In this document: positions 44,182 to 55,628 of the stretch, in pieces
How positions within the stretch are numbered: the stretch's first letter is position 1
How the letters are laid out: every line of letters starts with the position of its first letter
DNA from: Scilla litardierei
Taxonomy: Eukaryota > Streptophyta > Magnoliopsida > Asparagales > Asparagaceae
DNA: 64,000 nt
NCBI GenBank assembly: GCA_030789695.1
Contig: CM061142.1
Coordinates: 146,539,637 to 146,603,636, forward strand
Direction: 5' to 3'
Translations under genes and position numbers: made by a program
Notes under the pieces: model-generated
What the model saw: the letters and a program-made list of their open reading frames with translations, nothing else
What the model was told of the DNA's origin: nothing
Database searches by the model: none

Positions 44182-44844
44182 TTAACAACGCTACCTTGAA
44201 AATTTAACGGAGCATGTACTTTGAGAGATTAACAGAGCATGCCGAGCTTGGGATTTGAGTTAGAACCAAACTTAGTATTTGATGTGGGTGTTTTGAATTT
44301 AAGAGAGAAAATTAAATTGTTGAGCTTTTAACCCAGGCTTCAGAATGCAGTGAATGGTTGAGATTTTAATCGGTTGGTGGAGTTTTGAATTTCCTCCCAA
44401 CTTGAGAACAAATTAGTGGGTTATTTTGAATTCCCCCCATTGTTTTGAATGGTTTATTTTGAATTTCCCCCCATTGGTTTTATCCTAACTCAAAATTCAA
44501 AAGTCTTCCCACCAAAAGTTAGTACTAGTCACCATATTCTAGTCATTAGCCCTATGTCCTAGTCATCATGTCCTAGTAGGACAAAGATTCAAAAACATCC
44601 CTCATTTGTATAATAGATATATAAAGAGAATAAATGCACCGTTCTCCCTACTTCATCTAGTGGCTGGGTCTCCGGGCCTCAGGAATCTCTGAGATTCGTG
44701 CCGAAAGATGAGGTTTGGTGGAGTGCATAGAAATAAAGGGTCTTAGACGATTCGAGTGAATAGGCCCGAGGGGTCCCTTTTGACCCAATGCCCTAGACCC
44801 ATCTGGGTCGGGAGTCATTAGCCGAAACCTCGCTACATGAATTG
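44182..44844. other. No gene recognised
   Basis: Includes a repeated TTTTGAATTTCCCCCCATTG-like phrase near 44,430-44,480. The part from about 44,640 flanks the solo LTR and is continuous with 47,922 before that insertion. Confidence 0.4.
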
Positions 44845-45188
44845 TGTCACGCCCCGCTTCCCTAAAATGGAAGTCGAGACATGAGGAGGTCCGCTCAGAC
44901 ATGGAGCTGTGAAGCTGCAGTCTGATAAGCGTCTATAAAAAAATTCAAATGATTTGCAGGTTCTTTGCATCGCGAGAAACAACAACAATAATAACACAGC
45001 AGATAAAGAAACATCCACTAGCTCAATAACATCCAACAATTTCCAACATCCCAGACAGTCACAAAAGAAAAGTCTGAACGATAGGCCTAAAACATGGCCG
45101 AAACGAAAGGAAGGAAAGTCTAGTGCTACGCACCGGAAACTAACTGCAACGACTAATAAGTATGAAAACTAAGAAGACCCAGGTGAGT

Positions 45189-45296
45189 CTAGGACTGGTC
45201 ACCAGTGTCCTCGTACTCGGTCTCAGCAGGTGCCTCGAACTCAACGTCCACGAACTGCTCGTCCCCAGCTGGTAACTCTAACTCAGAACCTGACAT
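45189..45296 (-). CDS. Acidic LTR micro-ORF, 35 aa
   Basis: Starts MSGSELELPAGDEQFVDVEF and ends EYEDTGDQS-stop. Exactly the same length as the copy at 3,835, though many codons differ. The stop is 344 bases from the LTR 3' end. The conserved TGCTGACATGTGCCC lies upstream. Function unknown. Confidence 0.4.
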   Translation of the reverse strand: MSGSELELPAGDEQFVDVEFEAPAETEYEDTGDQS

Positions 45297-45852
45297 GTGA
45301 CACCCAAGAGAAAAGGGCACATGTCAGCAAAAGTCTCCCAAAAGAAGCGGAGAGCTTTTGTGCAAGGATATAAATAACAAAAGACAACTAGCAGTTCTAA
45401 AATGGTGCAATAATTTGAAATGACATTTTAAGGATGCAACATTTAAAGATGACATGATGACATGCATTATGAGAACATTAATTTACATTCACAATCACTA
45501 TCCTATCACATTGTGCACAGAGTTTTCCCCTTACAGCTGAAGGAGCGGATCAGGCATCCTTCTACGCTGCGTGGCAGCTTAACCCTACCCCTCCACGTGT
45601 ATCGAGCCAGGGTTTCCCAAGTACATGAGCTCGCTTCTGGATCACGAGCCAGGAAGTGTTTTTAGGCATAGGATTGTGCCCACAAAGCAGGTGCCTAGCC
45701 TCAATCATTACAATAGGTGTAGCGTGTGCTACGCAATCACGATGAAACATTACATGCATGCAATGACATGGCAATGAGCAGATAATTTGCGTACCGTTAT
45801 TTGAATTTAAACATGGCATGGTAGTATGAATGCAAGCATGATAAAGATGTTG

Positions 45853-45879
45853 GATCTAGCTTCGTTGTCAAGCTAGATC
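45853..45879 (-). repeat. Conserved LTR hairpin
   Basis: Perfect 10-bp arms GATCTAGCTT and AAGCTAGATC around CGTTGTC. Same place and sequence as at 63,825-63,851. Confidence 0.65.
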
Positions 45880-47921
45880 TAAAAGTGTCGTCTAGGCAGC
45901 TATCATTTCACTGTCTAGTCTCTTTTACACTATTGTACAATATGGCCTAAGACGTGGCCTAAACAGAAAGCTGGCAAGTATCACTTGCCTGTTTCCGGTG
46001 ATGACGGGTGTCGTGGGACCGTCTCGTCGAGCGTTACGCTACGGAACGACTGGTTCTCTGTTTGATTAATCACAAGTCTAAATTAGGTTCGTTACAACAG
46101 AATTGAAAGTTAAATAATTTTTACGACGTCTAATGTTTCAATTTTTTTTATTACGTTCTCTATCCTGGGGCGGGGTTTATAACATATTATTAAAGCTACT
46201 AACATTCTAATACTTGCCATACTTCAATATTTTACCACAAATAATAATACTGTAATTACATCTTATAGTCTAACTTGCAACTAAAACCAAGTTCATCAGT
46301 ATATGAATCTGAAAACTAAAGACGAATTACATGCAAAATTTTCATCAGGTTGCTATATCATGTATTTATTCACAGGTGACCAAATCTGATTTGTAGTGAA
46401 TTCTGATGAGTCATGGGGCAGATATTTGGATCTAGTAAGCATTTCTTCCCCAAGAGCCTATTGAACAGAATACATTCTACCGAGCAACCAAAACTAACAG
46501 CACTAAGGGTACTAAGTTAACTTACTGTTACTAACATGCTAACATTATTACTAAAAACATATATACCATCATCTAGCATTAATGGTGATCCGTAACAAAA
46601 ACATTCTAATCACAAAAACCAACATTATCTCAAACTCTAAACTAATAACCCTAACAGGATCCAACTCAACTTAATATTTAAAAGCTCTAACAACAAGATA
46701 CTAGTAGTATAACCCCAACAGTTTATCTTTTAAGAAAACTAAGCTAACCTCTAAAAGCTTGTCCTCTGTCGATTGATGCAGGTGGGGAAGCGACCTTGGT
46801 GCGGCAGCAACGACGCGAGCGGTGGCTGGTCTGGGCAGCGTTCAGGGCGACCGGGTGTCGGTTCGGGGCGACAGCGAGGGGCTTGGCTGCGAGCGGCTAC
46901 AGGCAGCGCGGCTGTCGCACGGCTGCTGCAGGTGGAGGGGAAACGTCGCGGGGTGCACCGGCTAGGGAGCACGGGCGGCGGCCTCCGGGTCTCGGTCGGA
47001 GGGAGAACGACAGGGAATGGCCGGAGATGGCCTCGAGGGAGATGGGTTGGCGATGGGTGCAGGCGAATCGGGGCTGAGGTTCGACGTTGTGCGGAGGCGC
47101 CTGGGGTTCGGAGTGGGCTGGTCGGAGGCCTCGGCGTTGAGATGCGGTCTGTGCGAGGACAGTGTAGGGTCTGAGTTTCTAAGGGGGAGAGAAGGAAATC
47201 AGCGATCTTAGTAAAGCCAAAAAAAAAAAATTGATATGATGGGTTCTCGTGAGCCCAGGTGAAATTCTTTGAGTATTTTTTTAAATTGTAGGCTGATGTT
47301 GCATTTTGTAGAGTGGAGAGATAGAGTCATGTGCTAGCCTTTGTAGGGGAAAAATAATAATAAGGGAGAGGGGTACGTTCACGTGGGGAGGGATCATGGG
47401 GATATGGGTGACGTGGGGAACGGTGTGGTTGGTTAGGATTTGATTGTTCAGCCTTAATAGAATTAGTCCAAATAGTTTTGAATTAGAAACAGAACTGATC
47501 TTTGAAGTTTTGATTTCGTTTTTTTAACCGTATCTTTTTTTAGTTAATAGGATCATATGATCGCTATATATTTGTTTCAAAAAAAACCCAGTGCTTCAGA
47601 AGTTTGTGTTTATAACGAATTGTTTTTTTAAAAAAAACAAAAACAAAAACTGTTTTAAGATCCCAGAATTTGGAATTTCAATAATTAAGGATATAGGAAA
47701 GTTAATGATAATAGTAACATGTTATTGCAATTTTATTCATTGGCGTCCAAAAATTAAAAAGGAGGTACCAGGGCGATTGCGCCTCCGAGAGGGTCGTGGA
47801 TACGGGGTCCGGTCGGGCGTCGGAACTATGAAAACACAATAATAAAACCAAACACGAAAATACGCACACAAATCAACATACGCACAAAATACGTACGACC
47901 GGAAGTGGCCGTTACAAATTG

Positions 47922-48349
47922 CCTAAGCCCAATGACACACACACACACGCGCACACACACACACACACACACACACATCTAAGTATACATGCCAATCCAG
48001 GAGAGACTTAGACTCTACCACACGCCCTCGTGATTTTTGCATTGGCAAGCATAAGATTTGGATCGATTTGTACTAGCTTATGCCCATTGAGAGGACACGT
48101 CAGGGGGTAGCTTCACATGGATGAGTGTGTTAGACCAGACGTCGTGAGGAGGGTAGTGTTTTAGTCTATTGCCATGTTAGGTAGACATTGTGTGTGTGTG
48201 CAAGAATTGATCTCTATCCTTGGTGTGTACACGACTCGTGAGTGTGAGTCATTTGAGAGGTTGATTGTCAAATTTTCCCGCATGATTCTTCCATTTCCTT
48301 CATTTCTAGTCTTGCTCGGGGACGAGCAAGAGTCTAGCTTGGGGGAATT
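47922..48349 (+). mobile_element. 3' interior end of a gypsy element
   Basis: Holds a (CA)n run (47,937-47,978), then the inverted repeat CTTGCTCGGGGACGAGCAAG (48,311-48,330) and the polypurine tract AGCTTGGGGGAATT. The GGGGACGAGCAAG-to-AGCTTGGGGGA sequence is common just before the 3' LTR of plant gypsy elements. No coding sequence kept. Confidence 0.65.
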
Positions 48350-48822
48350 TGTTAAACATATTTTCCACCTATATTTTTCACCTTTTCACTTGTTTTTCTT
48401 TGTTTATTTTTCACCATCGCCTTTATTTTCACCGCCTTTTATTTTCATTTTGCCAGTTTTATGCTTTGGGAATTTTTCTCTTGTGTTGCAGATGATTGAT
48501 CTCAAATCGATGCATTTTAGGTGGCATTTAGGCTGATGGAGCAAAAGCGAGGAGCGGTGAGGACTTAGCCATGCTTTGTAGGCTAAAAGGGAGAGAAGAA
48601 GGGTTGGCACAGCCGTACGTGCACTTGTATGGCCGTGTCAGTGCCTGTGCTACCAAGGAATTTCAGCAGAAGGTCGACACGGCCGTGCAAATTATTTCAA
48701 AAGGATCAGAAGATGCACGGACGGCTTGCACGGCCGTGCGAGCATGTTGGATTACACAGCTGTGCCAATTAGCGGCACGGTCGTGCGAGTTGATGACGGC
48801 ACACATCAACCCTAGGTCTTAG
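48350..48822 (+). mobile_element. Start of a gypsy 3' LTR (473 bp), cut by a copia LTR
   Basis: Begins TGTTAAACAT right after the polypurine tract. A pyrimidine-rich stretch ending TTGTGTTGCAG could be a splice acceptor. From 48,611 to 48,800 it carries five or six copies of an ACGGCCGT-based word. It breaks off at 48,822 where TGTTGGGTTTT begins; the rest is expected right of the window. Confidence 0.6.
48611..48800. repeat. Palindromic-word array CACGGCCGTGCGA
   Basis: Copies and variants: CACAGCCGTACGTG, TATGGCCGTGTC, ACACGGCCGTGCAA, GCACGGACGG, TTGCACGGCCGTGCGA, CACAGCTGTGCC and GGCACGGTCGTGCGA. Each is a palindrome or near-palindrome. Confidence 0.7.
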
Positions 48823-50336
48823 TGTTGGGTTTTTTGGGTCCTTAGGGCCATAATAACACTATATACCTTTCACTTTGTTTCTGCAGAATATGAAGCATCG
48901 TTTTCAGCAACATTTCTTTGACTCTGAAGCATTGCCCCACGTCGCTTCTCCCTAGCTGAATCATGTCCCAAGCTGCACCTCGTCTCGAGTCGAACCACGT
49001 CCTTGACTGAACCGCGTCCCGAGGCAAGCAACACCCTTATCGCCGTGCCAATCATGCACCGAAGAAAGTTTCACCTTAAGTGGATCCTCCGTCAAGACTT
49101 CCGATCCGATCCGAACTCATTCGTAGCTTTACAAGAGCCCGATCAGGATCAAGAAAGAATTTAAGGAGATGTGTGAATATTAAATTTAAGCTTAGATCCG
49201 AGCTTGCTCACGTTTAATGGAGCTACTCATATCTGGAGCTTGGGACAAGTTTCAAGAAAGGTGTAGACCCCTATTTATATAGGCAGCTGACACGTCCCTT
49301 TCGCTCCATTTCAGATGTGGGACTAATTATGTTTGGAGAGTTTTCTTAACACACAACGAGCATTTCACAAAGGCAATGTTTGGTTAATTAAATATCTCCA
49401 ACCATTAATCTCCAAGAGCGATGTCACATATCGTTACGAAGAGGGTTGAATGGTTAACGTGCAGAAATAAACGACACTCCATTCCGAGTTCGTTTGATCC
49501 CTCAAAGGAGGCTCCAAAGTCAGCCCAAAACATTGCTTTACGCACCGACCTAGCCGCAACAAAACCTAGGCTTTCAGCATGTGGGCCCCTTAGTGGTGCC
49601 CACCATTCTGTGCGGGCGGAGCCCTGTGGGCTATGCGCCTGCCCGTACAGACGGGCGGGCCCCAGCCCACCTGGACCGGCGCAGGCACCAGCCTGGCATG
49701 CCTGGGTGCCTGCCCGCATAGCAGGCGGGCCCAAATCTGCTGGGCGGGTCAAGAGCCCGCCAATTCAGGCAGGCCTGACCCACCCAGCTTGGGCGGGTGG
49801 GACATGCCCCTTTGGTCTAGGCCAGCCCCAAATGAGCTAGGCTATTGGCTCAACGCAAACACTTTTGAGCTGTTTTAACTGTTTTGGATCTATCTTTCAC
49901 GTTTGGAGTCCGTTTTGGATGTCGTTCAAACCTATATTTAGAGCGGGACGATCCCGTCATATAGGTAACCTTTCCCTCATGTTTATTAAATTAAATATGC
50001 TTGTAAATATTTTACGACATATTTAATTCTCTGTTGGATCATAAGAAAATTACCACATCCTTAATGTTCTAAAACTTTATCACAAACTCTTTGCGACTTA
50101 AATAATTTCCTTTTACTATAAAAACCCATTTGCATCAAATACAAATGAACTGATGGCATACATCTCTCAACATCTCACACTTACACTCGGGATCATTTAT
50201 CCCAAATCCAGAACCTAACTGCAACCTCTTTGCAGTCTTGCATCAAATGCATTTTTTCCCTTTTCCTACCAATTACTTGACAAAGGTCTCAGTCTGTGTG
50301 AGACCCTATAGCATGACCTTACTAAGGGTGGGGCTC
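48823..50336 (-). mobile_element. Ty1/copia LTR part, minus strand
   Basis: Shares with the LTR at 18,682-20,695 the order ATACCTTT...CTGCAG, a (T/G)ATG(A/G)AGCA block, GAAAGTTTCACCT, a TATA-like CTATTTATATAG, and GTGAGACCCTATA near the right end. The left edge TGTTGGGTTTT is likely. The right edge at 50,336 is where the Athila LTR begins, so the remainder should lie beyond 64,000. It has a very GC-rich palindromic patch at 49,560-49,850. Confidence 0.6.
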
Positions 50337-50637
50337 TGATCGCTCCTTATTTTACACATTTTTTCTGCATGTTGTCATGACATTTCGATCGCCCATATTG
50401 CGTCTTTCACGATTATTCGACAATATCGCATTGCTTTTCACTATTTCTTGTTTTTGTCATATTTCAGGAGATATGGAGTGATCTGGAGCGAAAATAAGAT
50501 CAAGAGACTTTCTCGCACACCGGAGCATCGTCCACAGCCTTATTGAGGAGTTATCAGCGCTAGGGATGAGCAGAAGAGGAAGAAGTTAGATAGAGTCGAC
50601 GAGAAGGCGAGAAGGAGAAGAAAAGAGCCCAGAAACA

Positions 50638-50998
50638 GCTCACTCGGCCGACCAGAGTGTTCACTCGGTCGAGTGAAGGAGCGTATTCGGTCGAGTGAAA
50701 CGGATACATAACTGCCAATTTTCAATGTTCACTCGGCCGACCAAGACGACCCACTCGGCCGAATAGAAAAGCCCACTCGCCCGAGTGGAACAGGGTTTTT
50801 CTCCAAAATATCATCTGACTTACTGGAAATCTGAGAAGACCCACTCGGCCGAGCAAGATAGCTCACTCGGCCGAATGAAGAAGACCACTGGCCCGAGTGG
50901 AACAGGGTGACAGACCCCCAATTTTCCCAGATTCTCTGTATTTCTTGGGTTTGTCACTCGGTCGAGTGACATGTTTCACTCGACCGAGTAGCGCAGTC
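50638..50998. repeat. Palindromic-word array CACTCGGCCGAGTG
   Basis: About ten copies, from near-perfect 14-bp palindromes (CACTCGGTCGAGTG, CACTCGCCCGAGTG) to half-sites followed by a changed half (CACTCGGCCGACCA). They alternate with unrelated spacers of 10-40 bases. Confidence 0.85.
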
Positions 50999-51429
50999 CG
51001 ACTGTGTTGCGAATTAGGTTTTTTGGCTGCGCAAGGGGCAAATCTGTCAGGGATTTCTGGACAATTTTGGCTTGTATTTAAACCTAGTTTTATTCCTAGT
51101 TTTGGGGGAGACTTGAATTTAATTTTGACGGCTATTCTATTATAAGTCTCAGCTGGAGATCAAAGACGCGCAATTTGGTTTGTTCTTTCTAATTAAATTC
51201 TTGTTTTCATGAATTGTTTCTCTCTACAATGAATTGTGCTATGATCTTATTTGATATTTCTGAGATTTCTATGATGAATTGTGAGTAGTTTCGTCATTCT
51301 AGGGCATGGGGATGAACCCTATGGATCTGATCTTTGAATTGTGATGAATGAATTGAATTGTTGCTAGGATTGATAAAAGGTTAGGTTGTGATTGATTTAT
51401 TATGGATAGCTAGGAATTTCTATCGATTG

Positions 51430-51720
51430 GGGTTTGCAAGAGATTGGATTCCAATTGATAGGAAGGCCTAGATATTTGATTTAGGTTTATAATCGAGATC
51501 CACTAGACTTGGTTCGCAAGAGATTGGACCAAAGCTAGGATTTTTATTATAAATCTATACCCATATTCGTTTGCAAGAGATTGGACGAATACGAACTATC
51601 ATATAGACCGTAGCTCGAGTTTGCACGAGAGTGGGCTCGAGGTGCGATTGGACGATGATTTCGATCTTCATGCTAGTGGTTTAGGTTAGGGTTTGCACGA
51701 GAGTGGGTCTTGATCTAGGT
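51430..51720 (+). repeat. Direct repeats around GTTTGCA(A/C)GAGA
   Basis: GGTTTGCAAGAGATTGGA near 51,431, GGTTCGCAAGAGATTGGA near 51,511, GTTTGCAAGAGATTGGA near 51,570, GTTTGCACGAGAGTGGG near 51,619 and 51,690. They lie in the R/U5 part of the LTR at intervals of roughly 50-80 bases. Confidence 0.6.
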
Positions 51721-52080
51721 TGTTATAGACCGTCAATAGCGCGAGAGCATGAGCTTGGTTCTATATTCAGTTACGACTAGTTCACCTTAATTCAAGCTTA
51801 GAAACATTGAGATTCATGACCCATTAGGATAAGTGACGATCCGTAGAGGGGATTTCCTATCCCTAGACGCTTCTATTATATTGAATTCTATTTGTTATTT
51901 GAACGACTGTGACACCATTGTTATCCAAACTATTCTATTCTACCACCTATTGCTAGGTGATCAAGATAGAGTATTGTCAATTGTCCTCCCTGTGTTCGAT
52001 ACCCGATCGCCACTACACCATACGCTTGCGGTAAAACTACAATTGTTTTCCTGGTGTATATCCGGAGGCAATCAAGTTTT

Positions 52081-52099
52081 TGGCGACGTTGCTGGAGAG
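52081..52099 (+). other. Athila-type primer-binding site, mutated
   Basis: TGGCGACGTTGCTGGAGAG matches the Athila site TGGCGCCGTTGCCGGGGAG with three changes. Confidence 0.8.
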
Positions 52100-52210
52100 C
52101 GCGACGGTATTCGATTATTCTTACCTGGTTATATCTCATCTTCTATCTTTCTCTTGTTTCTTTTTGATTTTATTTGATGCTCAAATTAACATGCTCTCCC
52201 AGATTTTCCA

Positions 52211-53129
52211 ATGGAATCTTTAGTAGGTAACATGGGAGACATGATGACGAGAACAGAATCTACCCCGCGAGGTGATGGTTCATTTGCAACTCTTCTGAAA
52301 GAACTTGTTGATGAGGTCCAATCTACGGGGGCTTTGGCCGTCGACATTGAGGACCACATTGAACAACTATTTGCGAGCTTTATGATGGATCAAATCTCTC
52401 CGGAAGGGACTATCGAGGGCAACATCAAATTCGACGTATGGGACGACAAGTTATACTTTGAAGTTAGCGAAGCATGCACTAGGGAGATCTATACTTCTGA
52501 AGAGTCCATTTGGCATGCCGGGGTTCAGGGAAGTACACTTGACGATCCTCTCTTCAACATTTATGAACGCACTGACCTATCTTTGATTTCAGGTGTGAAC
52601 CAGAGGAAAATGGTAGTCCCGTCGACGTCAAAGCTGAGTTGTGCAGCATTCACTCCGATGCACCCTCCTCACCAAGAAGCAAATCTGAGCCGGCATACGA
52701 GAGCCTACCCTCTGAGGGGGAACCGAACTCAGAAGTGATAGAGGACGCCATGCTTTCACAGGAAGAGGAGGTAGGGGGTACAGTGCCCCCTGAGGTAGTA
52801 CTGAAACAATTACCTCCTAATTTAAGGTATGCTTTCTTGGGACATAAACTGACCTATCCGATGATCGTTAATGCCAACCTCAACCACTCCCAGCTTGAGA
52901 GACTTCTAGATGTCCTTAGGAGCCATAGGGACGTCCTTGGCTACACCATCTCTGACCTCAAGGGAATACACCCTAGACTTTGTACGCACAGGATCCACCT
53001 TGAGAACATTGAAGCCACCTCCATAGAGCCTCAAAGGCAGTTAAATCCTAACATGAAGGAGGTGGTTAAGAAGGAGATCCTTAAACTGCTTGAAGCCGAT
53101 ATCATTTATCCTATTTCTGACAGCAGATG
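52211..53129 (+). pseudogene. pol: Athila Gag-Pol 5' part, ends inside reverse transcriptase
   Basis: Opens with MESLVGNMGDMMTRTES about 110 bases after the primer site. It gives an acidic N-terminal region without Gag zinc knuckle or protease DTG motif, so those are deleted. A frame change near 52,590-52,640 leads to the region before RT (LPPNLRYAFLGHKLTYP) and the first RT motifs (PNMKEVVKKEILKLLEADII, YPISDS). The frame is cut at 53,129 by the solo LTR; RT resumes at 55,975. Normal role: capsid formation and reverse transcription in cytoplasmic particles. Not functional. Confidence 0.8.
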
Positions 53130-54858
53130 TGTAACGACCACTTTGCGTGGTACATTGTTCGTGCACGTGCTTTTGTCCGTGCACGTGTTTGTTTTAGACT
53201 TTGGTTGTTTGTGAACACTTTCGTGTGATATGCCGTTGTGAACGTCTCTGAGAGTATTAAATAGTGGCACTATCTTGGAATGACACTTCTCGAGTCGTTT
53301 TTCCACAATTTACACTTACTCGATGAGACGTGACGATTCTCACTCTTGACGGGAGACGTTTCTATTTTTAGTTTCGTCGTCCGACGTCAAATTTGAGATC
53401 CGTCTTCTTAGTTAGCTCACATTTGTCGCCGCGATCACCCCGATATTTATTTTATAATTTTTGGAGTTTATTTGACCACTTTTATATTTTTAACAAGTTT
53501 TATATTATTTTTAATAATTAATTTTTAAATTATTTTCGGCCAAATAAAATTTATTTCAGTTTAAAACGTTTTAAAGAATTTTTGAGCCAATTTCCAGCTC
53601 ATTTGGACCAAGTCAAATCCTTGGGTGAGTTGGAGAAGTTGAGATTTAAATTTTAAATTATTTTAAACTTCTAATCCTATTAGATTTAGCCCTAGACCAA
53701 GTCAACCCATCTATACTATATAAACAACCCCTAGGAAGACCTATTTTCGCAAGAAATTAGCCCTAGCCTCTTCCAAACTTGAAATTGGACGTTGCGACGA
53801 TTCGTCGCAACGTTGCGACGTTCAGCAACCGCACCGACCGCTGCCATTGCCCGCTCCCCCGCTCCGCTCGCTTGCACGGCCGTCGCCCCGCTTCAGCTGT
53901 GTCCGACCGAGGAGATCTCTCGGTCAGACCGATGGCCGCCCCCGCTCACAGCCGCTCCCCGCATCGCTGCAAGCCCCGCAGCTGTCGCCCGCATCGCTCC
54001 GCATCTGACCGAGGCGCCCGCCCGCCATCGCCGAAGCCCGCAACGTTGCAACACTTGCAATGTTGCAACGCTTGTCGCCCGCAGCGACCGACCCGAACGC
54101 CCGCAGCGACCGACCAAATCCCCCGCACCAAGGCCCGCACCGACCCGCTGCGCTGCACCAAGCCGTTCCCCCGCAGCGACCGATGGCCGCCCCCGCATTT
54201 GGCTGTGTACGACCGAGAGCAAACGTCGCAACCCCGCACCCGTCGCATCGCTTGCCACCGTGGGCCCCCCAAGTTCTCCAGAGTTATTGTGGGTCCCCCA
54301 AAGGTCCCTAGGACTACTGTGGGCCCCACCTAGGTGCGTTCTCTTTGACGACTTGCCGCGTACGACGTCGTCGCACGTCGTAGCCGTCGTCGCACGTGCT
54401 AGCTTTGGAATCTGGAACCGTCGCCCCGGTTGAAGCTTTGAATTTTCCAGTGAGGAATATATATTGGAATCAGGACTTGGAGCACGTTCTCTTATTCCAA
54501 CCCCCGGCGTCGCTACCCGACGCCGGTGTAGCTTTCGCGTCGTGTTGAGGTAACGCTTTGCACCCCTAGGACCCCAAACCCAATGCATGCTAATCAAGAC
54601 TAAAATCAGTATTTTCAAAGTATTTTAATTGTTTTAAATTCACTAATCAAGATTAATAATATGGACTTTAGGCCGGTGGACTTGTGCACGTAGGATAATT
54701 GTGATTTTTGGACTCATTGGACGGTGTGCTCAGACGTCGATCTTGCAGGCAAGTGAAACTTGCCAACTCTTGTGTAGGGCCATGTTTTTAGGCCACTTCC
54801 TTGTTCCTAGCGTAAAAGAGACTAGTCAGTGAAATGATAGCTGGCCAGACGCCTACTT

Positions 54859-54924
54859 GATCTAGTTTGACAACGAAACTAGATCCGTCACCTAATTGAT
54901 CTAGCTTGACAACGAAGCTAGATC
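54859..54924 (+). repeat. Two tandem conserved LTR hairpins
   Basis: 54,859-54,885 has arms GATCTAGTTT/AAACTAGATC; 54,898-54,924 has arms GATCTAGCTT/AAGCTAGATC. Both have the loop GACAACG. The C-to-T change in one arm is matched by G-to-A in the other. Confidence 0.7.
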
Positions 54925-55526
54925 CAACTCTTTAAACTTGTTGTTCATGCATACTAAACTGTCACGTTTACTTTCCTTAAACTGTACGTACTTTTAACTG
55001 CCATGCATTGCATCTTACATGTCATCCAAATTGATTGTTGCATAGTAGCACACGCTACAAAATACTTGTACAAATCCGTGTTTCCGTGTCCCTGGCTAGG
55101 TGCACCCCTAGGCCATACTTGTTTAAAACACTTCCTGGCTCGTGATCCAGAAGCGAGCATTCCAAGTTCGGGGGTAAGGCCCTGGCTCGACACACGTGGA
55201 GGGGTAGGGATAAACGTTCACTTGAGCTTAGGAGTGGCCTGATCAGCCCTCTAGCCAAAAGACGGAATCTCTGTGCACGAGGTGCTTACTTTCCTTGTCT
55301 TGTACTTGTCTTGTGAATGATTCATGTAATACTTGTCATCCATGCCATGTTTAAATGCCATGCTCGTACTTTACTTTACTTTACTTTACCTGCTGCACTC
55401 ATACTTTAACTGCCATGTCATTGCATCATGCTAGAACTGCTAGGTTGCTCTTACTTGTACTTTCAGTTTCACTTGCACAAGTCTTCCAGACTTGCTGACA
55501 TGTGCCCCTTTCTCTTTGGGTGTCAC

Positions 55527-55628
55527 ATGTTAGACCCTGAGCCAGAGATAGTTGTAGCGGACGAGGTAGTTGCTGACACTGAGCCTACGTTCGTCGAGGA
55601 GTTCGTGGACACCGGAGACCAGTTTTAG
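55527..55628 (+). CDS. Acidic LTR micro-ORF, 33 aa
   Basis: Starts MLDPEPEIVVADEVVADTEP and ends FVDTGDQF-stop. The frame is open upstream to 55,428, but the ATG shared with other copies is at 55,527. The stop is 341 bases from the LTR 3' end. The first seven residues match those of the copy at 3,942. Function unknown. Confidence 0.4.
   Translation: MLDPEPEIVVADEVVADTEPTFVEEFVDTGDQF

Larger units (their letters stand above)
44845..47916 (-). mobile_element. Gypsy solo LTR (3,072 bp) with perfect target duplication
   Basis: On its own strand it runs from TGTAACGGCCAC to GGGGCGTGACA. AATTG at 44,840-44,844 and at 47,917-47,921 is an exact 5-bp duplication. No interior. It contains the acidic micro-ORF, the conserved hairpin and a CpG-rich block (46,770-47,200). 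Confidence 0.92.
50337..52074 (+). mobile_element. Athila-like 5' LTR (1,738 bp), plus strand
   Basis: Starts TGATCGCTCC and ends GGAGGCAATCA, with TGAT/ATCA ends, followed by AGTTTT and the primer site. The flank GGCTC (50,332-50,336) is the expected target duplication, partner off-window. It contains the CACTCGGCCGAGTG array and GTTTGCACGAGAGTGGG/GTTTGCAAGAGATTGGA repeats (51,430-51,720). Confidence 0.85.

Noticed and set aside
46773..47211. Gly/Arg-rich ORFs of 64-133 codons
   Set aside because: Same reason, in the solo LTR 44,845-47,916.
49405..49878. ORFs of 115 and 139 codons on opposite strands
   Set aside because: GC-rich palindromic patch of a copia LTR; both strands open by composition.
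53779..54618. ORFs of 127-241 codons on both strands
   Set aside because: They come from CpG-rich repeated DNA in a solo LTR; Arg/Pro/Ala-rich in every frame and no conserved motif.
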